From positions 124,001 through 188,000 of the forward strand of contig CP071306.1 of NCBI GenBank assembly GCA_027563145.1: a stretch of 64,000 nt of DNA, read 5' to 3'. Source of the DNA: Halocatena halophila (GTDB taxonomy: Archaea > Halobacteriota > Halobacteria > Halobacteriales > Haloarculaceae). The notes beneath the pieces were generated by a model, which saw nothing but the letters and a program-made list of their open reading frames with translations, ran no database searches and was not told where the DNA came from. A program made the position numbers and the translations under genes. Shown piece by piece: positions 46,994-56,681 of this stretch (position 1 is its first letter; every line of letters starts with the position of its first letter).

Positions 46994-48244
46994 CTAGGGC
47001 GACAATGAACTGTTTGTGAGTCCGTAGCGCTGTGGATCGAGCGCTTCGATCGGCCCGAGCGTTCGCAATCGCGGGTGTCCAGCCCAGAGCACTGCGAGTC
47101 CAATCATTGCGATTCCTCCACCTGCGATGACGGTCTGGACGCCCCAGAGTTCACCGAGAAGGCCCCCACTAAGCGAGCCGATCGGCATCGCTATCACAGA
47201 GGCCGATCCCATGATCGAACTCACGCGACCGACCAACGGTTCGGGGACGTGCGTCTGGACGATAGCGCTGAGAAGCACGTTGGTGATGCCGGCCGGCACC
47301 AGCGAACAACAAAAGAGCACCACCGTCGCTGGCAGCCAGTGGATCGCAACGCCGGCCAGCCAGCAACAGCCCCCGAACGTGAATCCGACGACGATCAGTC
47401 GCGAGAGCGAGAACCGTTTCGCCGGTTCAGCGGACAGCGCACCGAGCAATAGCCCACTGGTGAGCCCAGCGAGCAATAGCCCGTACGCGCTCGATCCACC
47501 AACGCCGTCGGCGAACGCTGGCAGGACGGCCATCGCGGCCGCTAACAGACCGTTGACGAACGCTGCAACCCCAATGAACGCCACGAGCACCGTTCCCCGC
47601 ACGTAGTTCAACCCGTCCAACAGGCGGGTCCGATACGACGGCTGTTCGCCGGTGCTCGAAGGGGCCTCGTCCGCGGGTGGGATCGAAAGCGAGCCGAACA
47701 GCAGGCCAGTTCCGAGAAACGAGAGCACGTCGAAGACGAACGCCGTGATCGGTGAAAAAATCGCGATCAGCACGCCGCCAAGCGCAGAGAACGCTGCGTC
47801 CGTCCCCTGGTAGGCCGTCGAAAACGCCGAGTTTGCGCTGACGAGCTCATCTTCGGCGACAATCCGTGGGAGTGCAGCGCTCTGTGCGGGATACACGAAC
47901 TGACTCGCCATCGCCACGATCGGCATTACCACCAGCACCACCGTAATCGTCAGCTGGCCGGTCCAGTACACGATCGGAATCACCAGCACGACGAGCCCCT
48001 GGAACAGCTGGCTCCAAACGAGCACCCGACGAAGCGACCACCGATCCACCAGCGGCCCGGTCAGAAACTGCAGTGCCTGTGGAAACAGCGTCAAAAACCC
48101 CGCCAGGCCGGTGTACACCACAGAGCCGCCGAGATCATACACCAACGCCATCGCTCCAATGTAGTAGAGGCTGTCGCCCGCGTTCGATAGCAATCGACCG
48201 ATGAACAGCCGCCGGAACGTCACGTTCTGAAACAGAGCTCGCAT
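46994..48244 (-). CDS. Major facilitator superfamily transporter
   Basis: 416 residues from ATG 48244 (MRALFQNVTFRRLFIG); 57 upstream codons of the open frame look noncoding. Twelve hydrophobic segments, with RLLSNAGDSLYYIGAMAL near helix 1 and LTGPLVDRWSLRRVLVWSQL as the conserved loop 2-3. The macrolide/ENTS efflux type is the closest match in style. Substrate unknown. Confidence 0.88.
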   Translation of the reverse strand: MRALFQNVTFRRLFIGRLLSNAGDSLYYIGAMALVYDLGGSVVYTGLAGFLTLFPQALQFLTGPLVDRWSLRRVLVWSQLFQGLVVLVIPIVYWTGQLTITVVLVVMPIVAMASQFVYPAQSAALPRIVAEDELVSANSAFSTAYQGTDAAFSALGGVLIAIFSPITAFVFDVLSFLGTGLLFGSLSIPPADEAPSSTGEQPSYRTRLLDGLNYVRGTVLVAFIGVAAFVNGLLAAAMAVLPAFADGVGGSSAYGLLLAGLTSGLLLGALSAEPAKRFSLSRLIVVGFTFGGCCWLAGVAIHWLPATVVLFCCSLVPAGITNVLLSAIVQTHVPEPLVGRVSSIMGSASVIAMPIGSLSGGLLGELWGVQTVIAGGGIAMIGLAVLWAGHPRLRTLGPIEALDPQRYGLTNSSLSP

Positions 48245-48350
48245 ATGCCGACGGTCAGTCCACAGCGCAAAAGATGTTAGCAGAATATCATTTCTGTAAT
48301 AGACTAGACCGAACCATGCTTCTGTTGGATTTGTTGGGTATTCCTGTGGG

Positions 48351-49202
48351 TCACTCGGCGTGAGTCGTCCCGTCGGCCTCGATCGTGACGTCGAGTTGCT
48401 CGTCCGCGATGGCAAATCGAGTCCGAGCAGTCAGTGGATCGGTCTCGACGATCGTCGTGGTGGTGTCACAGACCAGTGGGAGCTCAATCAATGGTGTTCG
48501 AACGAGATCGACCCCGTGGTCGTGGAAGAATCCGACGACGGCTGGTTCGAATACGAGAAATTCGCTGATCGACGTGAGGAGCGTGCGCCCACACCGATCG
48601 CAGCGACACTCGACGAACGGCCCCTCGAAATCGACGAGGGTGGTGTCGTTCGTGAGTGCAACGGTGAGCGTTCCCGCACAGTTCAGACAGAGCGAGCCAA
48701 CGGCCGCACGGAGCTGTGCACGCAGCCAGCCGTCGATGCCGTTGAGCAGCTCGTCATCATCGCGCACGCGTAGCATTCCCGGCGGTAGCGGGAATGTGAT
48801 CTCTGCTGTGAACGACTCACACTCCGGACAGCCGATCGAGAGCTGCTCATCGTCATAAATAACCGGAATCGATCCGCCACAGTCCGGACACGGCGCGTTG
48901 AGTGTGAACTCGCGGCGTCCGCCCCGATCGTGGTAGACGCCACGCAAAACCGCACCGACCAATCGATTGCCTGCGGTCGTGAGTGAGTACGTGCCCCCGT
49001 TGGACTTTCTGATGAAGGTGCCGACGAGACGTTTTAGATGGTAGTTGAACTGGCCGCTGTCGGCCACGTCCACGCGCGCTCTGAGCTCGCCGAAGCTGAG
49101 CCCATCCCCCCCAGTGTCAGAAAGCACTTGGAGGATCGAAAGGCGGGTTCCGTCGCTCACCAGCGCGAACGCCTCATCTGCATCCATGGCCGTCTGAGTC
49201 AT
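48351..49202 (-). CDS. ArsR-like wHTH regulator with double zinc ribbon (DUF7351-type)
   Basis: 283 residues from ATG 49202. wHTH at about 10-95 (DEAFALVSDGTRLSILQVL, DSGQFNYHLKRLVG). A C-terminal effector region has two zinc-ribbon pairs: CPDCGGSIPV with CPEC, and CLNCAGTL with CRCDRCGRTL. Its start is one base after the stop of the upstream quinone reductase gene, so they form an operon and may be functionally linked. A decayed relative is at 14509-14804. Confidence 0.85.
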   Translation of the reverse strand: MTQTAMDADEAFALVSDGTRLSILQVLSDTGGDGLSFGELRARVDVADSGQFNYHLKRLVGTFIRKSNGGTYSLTTAGNRLVGAVLRGVYHDRGGRREFTLNAPCPDCGGSIPVIYDDEQLSIGCPECESFTAEITFPLPPGMLRVRDDDELLNGIDGWLRAQLRAAVGSLCLNCAGTLTVALTNDTTLVDFEGPFVECRCDRCGRTLLTSISEFLVFEPAVVGFFHDHGVDLVRTPLIELPLVCDTTTTIVETDPLTARTRFAIADEQLDVTIEADGTTHAE

Positions 49203-49203
49203 T

Positions 49204-50160
49204 TCACGGGACAAGCACGAGCTTGCCGAGGAAACTTTCTTCGAGCACGTCTCGCTGGGCGGCATCTGCATCCTCGAACGTGTAGCTCCGCTCGATCTGT
49301 GGAACCACATCGCCACTGTCGAGCAGTGCCGCCACCCGTTCGAGGATCGCACTCATATCGGGCGCGTTGAACAGCGTCATGAACTGATATCGAACGTCCT
49401 TGTTCTTTGCCGTGTTAACCGATGTGAGCGAGGCTTCGTTGGTAGCATTGCCGATGCAGACCACGCGAACGCCGTTTGCACCAACGTCGGCATCGAACTG
49501 GAGATACTCGTCGACGAACGTCTCTAGAATCACATCTGGCGCGCCAACGTCGGTGATCGCGCCGGCGAGATCGTCGCGGTCGTAACTGAACACGTGATCG
49601 GCTCCGAGCGATTCGAGTCGATCGTGATACGGTTCACGCGCGGTCGCGAGCACGCGAGCGCCCATCGACGCCGCAAGCTGCACCGCAACATGACCGACGC
49701 CACCATTTGCTCCCTGGATCAACACCGTTTCAGTCGCCGTGAGCGCCGCGTGATCGACGAGTGCACGCCAGGCCGTTCCGACGACGACGCCGGCAGCAGC
49801 CCCCGTCTCGAAGGAGACGCCATCCGGCAACATTGCCACCTGATCGACTGGCACAACGACTTCCTCGGCGTAGCTTCCGGATCCATCACCACCGAGTCCG
49901 GTGGCAAACACGCGATCGCCGGACTCGAACGCCGTTACCCCCGCTCCGACCGCAACAACCTCGCCGGCAAGATCTGTGCCAGGAATTGCCGGCAACTCCG
50001 GAACCGCGTACTCCCCGCTCCGGAAGTAGGTGTCGACCGGATTGACGCCGGCCGCACGGACCGACACCAGCACCGTTCCGGCCGAGGGCGTCGGTGACTC
50101 GATCGACTCACACTGTAACACCGATGGACTGCCGTGCTCGTGAAATTGAACTGCACGCAT
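49204..50160 (-). CDS. Quinone-oxidoreductase-type MDR dehydrogenase
   Basis: 318 residues from ATG 50160 (MRAVQFHEHGSPSVLQ). GroES-like domain then Rossmann motif LIQGANGGVGHVAVQLAA. It lacks the four-Cys structural zinc site seen in the paralogue at 22288-23334, which places it with NADPH:quinone reductase or zeta-crystallin types. Followed directly by the wHTH regulator, so the pair may respond to a common electrophile or redox signal (inference). Confidence 0.9.
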   Translation of the reverse strand: MRAVQFHEHGSPSVLQCESIESPTPSAGTVLVSVRAAGVNPVDTYFRSGEYAVPELPAIPGTDLAGEVVAVGAGVTAFESGDRVFATGLGGDGSGSYAEEVVVPVDQVAMLPDGVSFETGAAAGVVVGTAWRALVDHAALTATETVLIQGANGGVGHVAVQLAASMGARVLATAREPYHDRLESLGADHVFSYDRDDLAGAITDVGAPDVILETFVDEYLQFDADVGANGVRVVCIGNATNEASLTSVNTAKNKDVRYQFMTLFNAPDMSAILERVAALLDSGDVVPQIERSYTFEDADAAQRDVLEESFLGKLVLVP

Positions 50161-50316
50161 ACTCGGACAATCGGCTGCTACGATATAACAAATTGGGACA
50201 GATCCAACTGCATTCACAGCGAACAAACCGACGATCGACCGGGTAGCGAGTTCCTTCCCAGGAAGGCGTCGAATCCTTCATGAAAAAACACCATGTCCAA
50301 CGACAAATGGACTGGA

Positions 50317-50323
50317 TTTATGC
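50317..50323 (+). promoter_or_regulatory. TATA box for sucC
   Basis: TTTATGC centred about 26 bases before the ATG pair at 50345/50348, predicting a leaderless sucCD transcript. Confidence 0.4.
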
Positions 50324-50347
50324 ACACGACGACCGACCCAGTATATG

Positions 50348-51487
50348 ATGAAGCTTCATGAGCATCAGGCGAAGGGAGTGTTCGCAGAAGCGGGCATTCC
50401 GACGCCGTCCTCACAGCTCGCAACGAGCGTCGAGGAAGCCGTCGATGCGGCCGATTCGATCGGATATCCCGTCGCCATCAAAGCGCAGGTCCACGTCGGT
50501 GGACGCGGAAAAGCAGGCGGGATCAAACTCGCAGAAGACGAAGCCGAGGCCCGTTCGGCGGCAGATGCGATTCTCGGAATGGATCTGAAGGGACTCACTG
50601 TCGAGTCCGTACTAATTGAAGAAGCCGTTGATTTCACCAACGAACTGTATGTTGGCGTCACGATGGACCGGTCCGCTGGAAAGCCAGTGGCAATGGTGTC
50701 GGCCCGGGGCGGCGTTGACATCGAGGAGGTCGCTGCGGAAGCCCCCGAGGCGATCGTTCGCGAACACATCGATCCGGCGTTTGGCATGCATCCGTATCAA
50801 GCACGCCAGGCGGCGTTCAAGGCCGGACTTGGCGAGGTAGCAACCGACGTTGCGCGCGTCCTTTCGACGCTGTACGATCTCTGGGCTGCAAAAGACGCAA
50901 CCTCGATTGAGGTCAACCCGCTGATGGTCACGGCGGATAACGAGATTATTGCTGCAGACGCCGTGATGAATATTGACGACGACGCGCTCTTCCGACACGA
51001 CGATCTCGAAGCGATGGAAGACGAGGCCGCTAACGACGATCTCGAACGGAAGGCCAACCAGTACGGCTTCGATTACGTTCGACTGTCGGGTAACGTGGGC
51101 ATCATCGGCAACGGTGCCGGCCTCGTGATGACCACACTCGACATCGTGGATTACTACGGTGGTGCGCCGGCAAACTTCCTCGACATCGGCGGTGGCGCGA
51201 AAGCAGAGCGAGTTGCCAACGCGCTCGACATGGTGTTCTCCGATGAGAACGTCGATTCTATCGTCTTCAACATCTTCGGTGGCATCACTCGCGGCGACGA
51301 GGTGGCCAAAGGAATCAACGAAGCGCTCGAACAGTTCGAGACGATTCCAAAGCCTGTCACCGTACGACTTGCGGGCACCAACGCCAGCGAAGGCAGAGAA
51401 ATCCTGAACACGGAACTGGTCACCGTCGAGGAAACGCTCGAATCGGCCGTCCAGGACGCCGTCGAAAACGCAGAGGGGACAAACTAA
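50348..51487 (+). CDS. sucC: Succinyl-CoA synthetase beta subunit
   Basis: 379 residues from ATG 50348 ([16 protein letters not shown]); an ATG at 50345 directly before it would also fit a leaderless mRNA. ATP-grasp domain with [20 protein letters not shown], metal and nucleotide residues in [12 protein letters not shown], and a CoA-ligase C-terminal domain ([16 protein letters not shown]). TCA-cycle substrate-level phosphorylation with SucD. The stop overlaps the sucD start (TAATG). Confidence 0.97.
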   Translation: MKLHEHQAKGVFAEAGIPTPSSQLATSVEEAVDAADSIGYPVAIKAQVHVGGRGKAGGIKLAEDEAEARSAADAILGMDLKGLTVESVLIEEAVDFTNELYVGVTMDRSAGKPVAMVSARGGVDIEEVAAEAPEAIVREHIDPAFGMHPYQARQAAFKAGLGEVATDVARVLSTLYDLWAAKDATSIEVNPLMVTADNEIIAADAVMNIDDDALFRHDDLEAMEDEAANDDLERKANQYGFDYVRLSGNVGIIGNGAGLVMTTLDIVDYYGGAPANFLDIGGGAKAERVANALDMVFSDENVDSIVFNIFGGITRGDEVAKGINEALEQFETIPKPVTVRLAGTNASEGREILNTELVTVEETLESAVQDAVENAEGTN

Positions 51488-52356
51488 TGAGTGTACTCGT
51501 AGACGATGACACGCGCGTCGTAGTACAGGGAATCACCGGTGGGGAAGGAAGTTTCCACGCCCAGCAGATGATCGAGTACGGCACGAACGTCGTGGCAGGA
51601 GCGGTCCCAGGCCGCGGCGGTGAGACCGTCCATGACGTGCCAGTGTACGACACGCTCGAAACTGCAACGACCGAACACGACGCCAACGCTGTCGTCGTGT
51701 TCGTTCCACCCGCCTTTGCTGGGGATGCGATGTTCGAAGCGCTTGACACTGACGTTGATCTTGTCGTCTCCATCACTGAAGGTGTTCCACAACAGGACAT
51801 GGCACGGGTCTACCGCCGCCTTGGCGAGACTGATACCCGACTCATCGGCCCGAACTGTCCGGGGATCATTACGCCTGGACAGGCTAAACTCGGCATTCTT
51901 CCGGGCAACATCTTCGAATCGGGCAACGTTGGACTCGTCTCGCGCTCGGGGACGCTCACCTACCAGGTTGTCGATAATCTCACTCAGCGTGGGATCGGGC
52001 AGTCGACCGCCATTGGTATTGGTGGCGACCCGATCATCGGCACGGATTTCATCGACGCGCTGGCGTTGTTCGAGAACGATCCCGCCACGGACGCCATCGT
52101 GATGTGTGGCGAGATCGGCGGCGAAGACGAAGAAGCAGCCGCTTCGTACATCGATAAAAACGTTTCCACCCCGGTTGTCGGCTTCATTGCCGGTCGAACC
52201 GCACCGCCTGGCAAACGGATGGGCCACGCCGGAGCGATCGTCAGCGGCTCTGGAACGGGCACAGCAGAAAGCAAAATTGCGGCACTCGACGACGCTGGCG
52301 TTCCCGTCGGCGATACGCCGTCCGCTGTGGCTGATTTCGTCGAAGAAACGCTTTGA
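51487..52356 (+). CDS. sucD: Succinyl-CoA synthetase alpha subunit
   Basis: 289 residues. CoA-binding domain with [17 protein letters not shown], then [17 protein letters not shown], and the phosphohistidine in [19 protein letters not shown]. It is one base from the sucC stop and translationally coupled. Confidence 0.97.
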   Translation: MSVLVDDDTRVVVQGITGGEGSFHAQQMIEYGTNVVAGAVPGRGGETVHDVPVYDTLETATTEHDANAVVVFVPPAFAGDAMFEALDTDVDLVVSITEGVPQQDMARVYRRLGETDTRLIGPNCPGIITPGQAKLGILPGNIFESGNVGLVSRSGTLTYQVVDNLTQRGIGQSTAIGIGGDPIIGTDFIDALALFENDPATDAIVMCGEIGGEDEEAAASYIDKNVSTPVVGFIAGRTAPPGKRMGHAGAIVSGSGTGTAESKIAALDDAGVPVGDTPSAVADFVEETL

Positions 52357-52470
52357 GCCGACGCTATTATTTTGTCTGTCGTACTGTTGGTGTGCGATTT
52401 AGTCCGCAATAATCGTCGTTCAAATATCCTCTCCTCTCCGACAGGCGGTCGTATCGAACGGAACAGGAGC

Positions 52471-52923
52471 CTACGTGCTCGTTGGCCGATGGATAATGTG
52501 TGGCTCGGTGACAGTCTCCGGTTCGGGGTCGTCCGCACTTATGACAATCGCAACGTCGACTTCAGTGGAGACCTCCCGGTCGGTATCGACGTGCTCTGCG
52601 TGGCAAGTGAGATACACCTCGGCAATCTCACCGTCGTCGATTTCTGTCTCCCAGTCGAGATCGTACTCGCCGCTCCCCTCAATGAACTGCTGTGGGGACA
52701 GAGTCTCGTGAAAATCGCTGATATCATCGATGTCGGCGAGGTTGTCGACGTGAACGTGGTCGACCACCGTCGATCCAACAACCTGGTTGAGACAGGTCTC
52801 GGCCAGATCGTCGACCGTTTCGAGAAACCCGGTCACCCGGTCTTCCCAGAGCCACTCTGCCGACTCTTTGTCGCCCGATTCCTGCTCGTCCGTATCATAC
52901 CCGTCTGCCTCCGTCGATTGCAT
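52471..52923 (-). CDS. Acidic uncharacterised protein
   Basis: 150 residues from ATG 52923 ([16 protein letters not shown]), which has GGGGTGAG seven bases upstream as a Shine-Dalgarno; the longer in-frame ATG at 53013 is next to a TATA-like box and less likely. Very acidic with a repeated-strand C-terminal half ([30 protein letters not shown]). No family recognised. Convergent with sucD. Confidence 0.65.
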   Translation of the reverse strand: MQSTEADGYDTDEQESGDKESAEWLWEDRVTGFLETVDDLAETCLNQVVGSTVVDHVHVDNLADIDDISDFHETLSPQQFIEGSGEYDLDWETEIDDGEIAEVYLTCHAEHVDTDREVSTEVDVAIVISADDPEPETVTEPHIIHRPTST

Positions 52924-53154
52924 GCGTACACTCACCCCGAGAGCCGTACTCGAATCGCAGTCGAGGTAGCTAACACTCGTGTGTGACTCTCGTGGTATAT
53001 TCCATGAACCCATTGCATAAATACCTGCCTTTCTGAACAAAATAATCGTATAGTCGAGAATGATGTCCAGAATCGACAGATGGCAACGCCTTCCTACTAG
53101 TTGGTTATATGATGTTTGACGACGATTCCCACGATTTTTCCCAGGTGTTGTGGG

Positions 53155-54246
53155 TTAGCTGTCCTCAAAGGGTGAACGGACGGCGTCCGGTTCGTTGCCA
53201 GCGAGGCTGATGATGTTCTCGCGGCCGACCCGAAGTTTGCTGATCTTATCGTCCTCGTCCATATCGGAAAGTAGCATGCTCACTTTTGATTTCGACCAGT
53301 TTGTGGCTTCAACGATCTGCACCTGTTTCATTCTGCCACCGTTTTCTTTGAGCAGCGCTACGACTCGATCCTCGTCGGTCATGAGATCGGCGTCGGTGAT
53401 CGATGACTCGGACTCGTGTCGAGCAGGCGGCGCTTTTTCGCCCTCGGATTCGGTATGTCTACGCTGGAGCAGATCTGTGCGACGGACAGCTATCACTGCT
53501 GCCAGCAGGAGAAATCCGACCGCACCACCGATGAGCTCCCATGGAAGGCCATCGTTCGTGGTGCCTTTCACATACTGACCCTGTGTTCCAGCACGCACAA
53601 AAACGATCTTCGGCCGTTTATCGTAGAACACACGGCCTCCACTCGTTCCCGTATACGTGATTGTATCTGTAGAACGCTCATCGGGCTTTGGAGTGACTGA
53701 TTTGACCGTAAGATTCTCACTCCAGGTGAGTTCGAACCGTTGGTCCTGTCCGAGAAACAGCCCACTGTCGAACACGTCGCTGACGGTGTGTTCATTTCCC
53801 TGCTGTTGTGTGAAGTTCGTCCAGACGAACGAAAGCTCGACGACCCCTGAGTTGTTGAGCCGACCGAGGTGTGCGTCATACTGAAATTCTGTGGCGTTCA
53901 TCGTCCGCCCGGTCAGATTACTGTTCGTTTGCGTCAACTCCCGTGCGTTGGTCGTGAACTGGCGCTTTAGTTCGTTGTTTGGCGCGTTGTTGAACTGCTC
54001 TGCGAAGGCCAGAAACTGCTCGCGCTCATCGCCAGACGGTAGATCGCGTCGATACAGGTGTGTCCAGCGCGCCGATCCGTTCTCATAGACGTGTACGGAG
54101 AACGTTTTCCGACCGAACTCTTCGTCTTCGAGAAGCGAGGGATCGTCGAAACTCGGCGACTGGTGAGCGACCGGTCGGGTGTCGGCGACCGGTGACACAC
54201 CCATCGCAGTGATCACGAGGGCCACTGCGGCGACCAACCGTAGCAT
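53155..54246 (-). CDS. Membrane-anchored wHTH protein with an exported domain
   Basis: 363 residues. Signal-like N-terminus (MLRLVAAVALVITAMGVSP) leads into an extracellular beta-rich domain (about 45-235), one transmembrane segment (LIGGAVGFLLLAAVIAVRR, about 239-257), an acidic linker, and a cytoplasmic wHTH (about 290-350: EDRVVALLKENGGRMKQVQI, SKSKVSMLLSDMDEDDKISK). This is the DUF7345/DUF7343-like arrangement described for haloarchaea. Suggests direct envelope-to-DNA signalling. Confidence 0.82.
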   Translation of the reverse strand: MLRLVAAVALVITAMGVSPVADTRPVAHQSPSFDDPSLLEDEEFGRKTFSVHVYENGSARWTHLYRRDLPSGDEREQFLAFAEQFNNAPNNELKRQFTTNARELTQTNSNLTGRTMNATEFQYDAHLGRLNNSGVVELSFVWTNFTQQQGNEHTVSDVFDSGLFLGQDQRFELTWSENLTVKSVTPKPDERSTDTITYTGTSGGRVFYDKRPKIVFVRAGTQGQYVKGTTNDGLPWELIGGAVGFLLLAAVIAVRRTDLLQRRHTESEGEKAPPARHESESSITDADLMTDEDRVVALLKENGGRMKQVQIVEATNWSKSKVSMLLSDMDEDDKISKLRVGRENIISLAGNEPDAVRSPFEDS

Positions 54247-54374
54247 CGTTCGTTACTCTTCACGTGGGGATATAAAACAGGTGTGACTTGTCGATGGCCT
54301 GCGCTCAGTACCGTTCGGACAACGAACATATTCGCCCTCGTAAAATTTTGCTTTCGAACGCCAGATTGGGACGC

Positions 54375-55118
54375 TCACGGGGCGAGTCTATTCTTCCGTC
54401 CTTTCATTTCGGACTCGTAGTGCTCGAACGTGATTGGACACCAGTCAGCGGCGAGATCAAGCACCTGTTCGGTGAGTTCTCGGATCTCCCACTGACTGTC
54501 GGCCGCTGCTCGCATATCCGCGACGTGCATGAGCATTCGTGCGTTCATCGTCATCACCACGTTGACCTTGCTCCCGATCGGCAGGACGAATCTGGCGTCC
54601 TCGGGGGGCAAGCCGAGATCGAGCAGCGTTTGGTATGATTCGACGGCGTTCGCGACCGTTTCTTTGAACACCGCGGTTCGCTGGTCGATGGTCTCTGAAT
54701 CTGTCGTGCCGCCCTGTTGATTTCGACCGATCCAGTCGGGATCACTGACAGATGGTGGCATCACCACTAGCTCACCATCACGAACGTCCGCTGGATCGAC
54801 ATCGTCGAACGACACGTAGCGCTGGCTCTGTACGTCGAACGACACGTGACGGTGGCGGGTGAGCTGTGCCATACACGACCGGCTGATCCCTTTGACGGCA
54901 AACGTAGCGTGGGCGTGCTCGAACGGTCCAAAGTGACCGTGTTTGAGTAACCGACTGATCAGCGAGTGCTTTTTATCCTCGATCGTCTCGCCGTTAATCG
55001 GTTCCATCGTCGTCGCAAACGACTGCTCACCCACGAACGCACTCGAATAATCGTTTCTTGCGGCCGTGCAGATGACCCGTTCTGGCTCCGGTGTAGACTC
55101 AAGAAGCTGAACATCCAT
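54375..55118 (-). CDS. thyX: Flavin-dependent thymidylate synthase
   Basis: 247 residues. Makes dTMP from dUMP using FAD, NADPH and methylene-THF. ThyX motif RHRHVSFDVQSQRYVSF (RHRxxSxxxxSxRY) is present, with SRLLKHGHFGPFEHAHATF upstream and MNARMLMHVADMRAAADSQW downstream. Normal family length. Confidence 0.96.
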   Translation of the reverse strand: MDVQLLESTPEPERVICTAARNDYSSAFVGEQSFATTMEPINGETIEDKKHSLISRLLKHGHFGPFEHAHATFAVKGISRSCMAQLTRHRHVSFDVQSQRYVSFDDVDPADVRDGELVVMPPSVSDPDWIGRNQQGGTTDSETIDQRTAVFKETVANAVESYQTLLDLGLPPEDARFVLPIGSKVNVVMTMNARMLMHVADMRAAADSQWEIRELTEQVLDLAADWCPITFEHYESEMKGRKNRLAP

Positions 55119-55183
55119 TGGTGAGCGATGGTTTGCGATACGTCGTTAAGTGTGGTTTGGGTCGTCCTCACCGACCGCGCTGC

Positions 55184-56479
55184 TCAGATTGAATCAACGA
55201 AATCAGACGGTGAAACGACCTCTACATCTGCTTTTTCGACGTGATTAACAACCTGCTTGAACCCTTCCATTGAGGTCGGTGCGTCCGCACCAATGTGGTG
55301 ATACTGGATGATTACGAGCTGATTGTGCTTTGCAGCGAGATCGACCAGATCCACTACCTCATCCGGAGATTTTCCCATCACACGGGGGATCGTATACATG
55401 TTGGAGGGCCGCTTTGCATTCGCTGGACAGCCACCAAACATGTAGTTTGCCAGATGGTTGTTGGAGATCTGCTCGATCGTCGTCTCATCGACTCGTCCGT
55501 TCGGTGCAACGAAGTGGCGTGCTCCCTTTTCGAACCCGTTCGAAGTGAGATATGCCTTCGATTCTTCGATTGCTGATTTCTGTTCCTGTTCCGGTCGTGT
55601 CGGGAGTTTATCGATGCTCGTATGACTCATCATGTCCCAGCCGGCCTCAGCCATCTCTTGCATATTTTCCAGCGAGAGTCGGCCTTCTTTGCCTGTGACT
55701 TCGGGCATGACAGCTATGCCCCCAGACCAGCCACGTTTTTTGAGCTCCGGAAATGCCTTCTCGTACGCATCTGCGACGGAGTCATCGAACTGGAACATAA
55801 CTTTGCCAGTGTCTGCTTTTGGAATCTTTCGCAGTTCGTCGATGCCAACAGTGATTGATTGGCCCCCCTCGGTGTGAACTGCAACGACGATTTCGGTAAT
55901 CGAATCAAGCGATGGGGAACCGGATTCGCCCGTATATCCGAAATCTAGCTGCGTCCAGCCGTCCAGTTCTTTTGGGAGATATCGCTTGGCGACGATCTCT
56001 GTACCGTCGATCGACCGGGCGTGTATCTGAATCTTTCCGCGGGTAGGTTCCTCGAACCTGACCGCCATCGAAAGATCGTGTGCAGAGAGATCGACCCCAC
56101 TATCTGACTCGTCGTCTGAGAAAAATGATTGTGTAAGTTGTACCTGTTCAGTTCCTTCGAGGACCAGTGCCTGTGATCCTTTCGCAGGTGAATTGCTGTC
56201 GACACGCATAGATCCGGCAACCGCTTCCCACCGGTCGGAGACCGAGTTCTCGAAATCATCGATCACGTCGCCGACCGGTCCATCTGGAATTGAAGTTTGT
56301 GTCGAAGGGTCCGCAGGGTTGGCGCCGTTCGACGATCCATCTCCGTTCGATTCGGTGCGGTCTGCCGTGTTACCCGAATCCGGGCCCGTATTGAGGACCC
56401 CCGAACATCCGGCGACCGAAAACGTTCCAGCAGCTCCTATCGTCGCAAGTAACCGACGACGACTGAGTGGGCGACTCAT
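55184..56479 (-). CDS. Polysaccharide deacetylase-like Tat lipoprotein
   Basis: 431 residues from ATG 56479. LSRRRLLATIGAAGTFSVAG followed by Cys is a Tat signal with lipobox; a Ser/Asn-rich linker follows. Residues about 80-230 form a jelly-roll-like carbohydrate-binding domain (VIDDFENSVSDRWEAVAG). The C-terminal NodB-type domain has MFQFDDSVADAYEKAFPEL (metal Asp) and MMSHTSIDKLPT, where the second His of the usual H-x3-H pair is Asp. Later VIIQYHHIG retains two His. It may have altered metal binding or be non-catalytic. Confidence 0.8.
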   Translation of the reverse strand: MSRPLSRRRLLATIGAAGTFSVAGCSGVLNTGPDSGNTADRTESNGDGSSNGANPADPSTQTSIPDGPVGDVIDDFENSVSDRWEAVAGSMRVDSNSPAKGSQALVLEGTEQVQLTQSFFSDDESDSGVDLSAHDLSMAVRFEEPTRGKIQIHARSIDGTEIVAKRYLPKELDGWTQLDFGYTGESGSPSLDSITEIVVAVHTEGGQSITVGIDELRKIPKADTGKVMFQFDDSVADAYEKAFPELKKRGWSGGIAVMPEVTGKEGRLSLENMQEMAEAGWDMMSHTSIDKLPTRPEQEQKSAIEESKAYLTSNGFEKGARHFVAPNGRVDETTIEQISNNHLANYMFGGCPANAKRPSNMYTIPRVMGKSPDEVVDLVDLAAKHNQLVIIQYHHIGADAPTSMEGFKQVVNHVEKADVEVVSPSDFVDSI

Positions 56480-56681
56480 CGATCGTACACTCACCCAACA
56501 GGGACAAAACACTTTATAATCCAACTGCTGGATGCTGGTTCTGTTCGCAATCTTCCCATGATTATGAAATTGAAAAATTTCATCAACAAGAATGCAATCC
56601 CGAATACTGTTAGAAGATACCACATATCAAAACGGAAGTAGAACACAAACTTAATTTTCGACTGGAAGTTTCATCAGGAAC

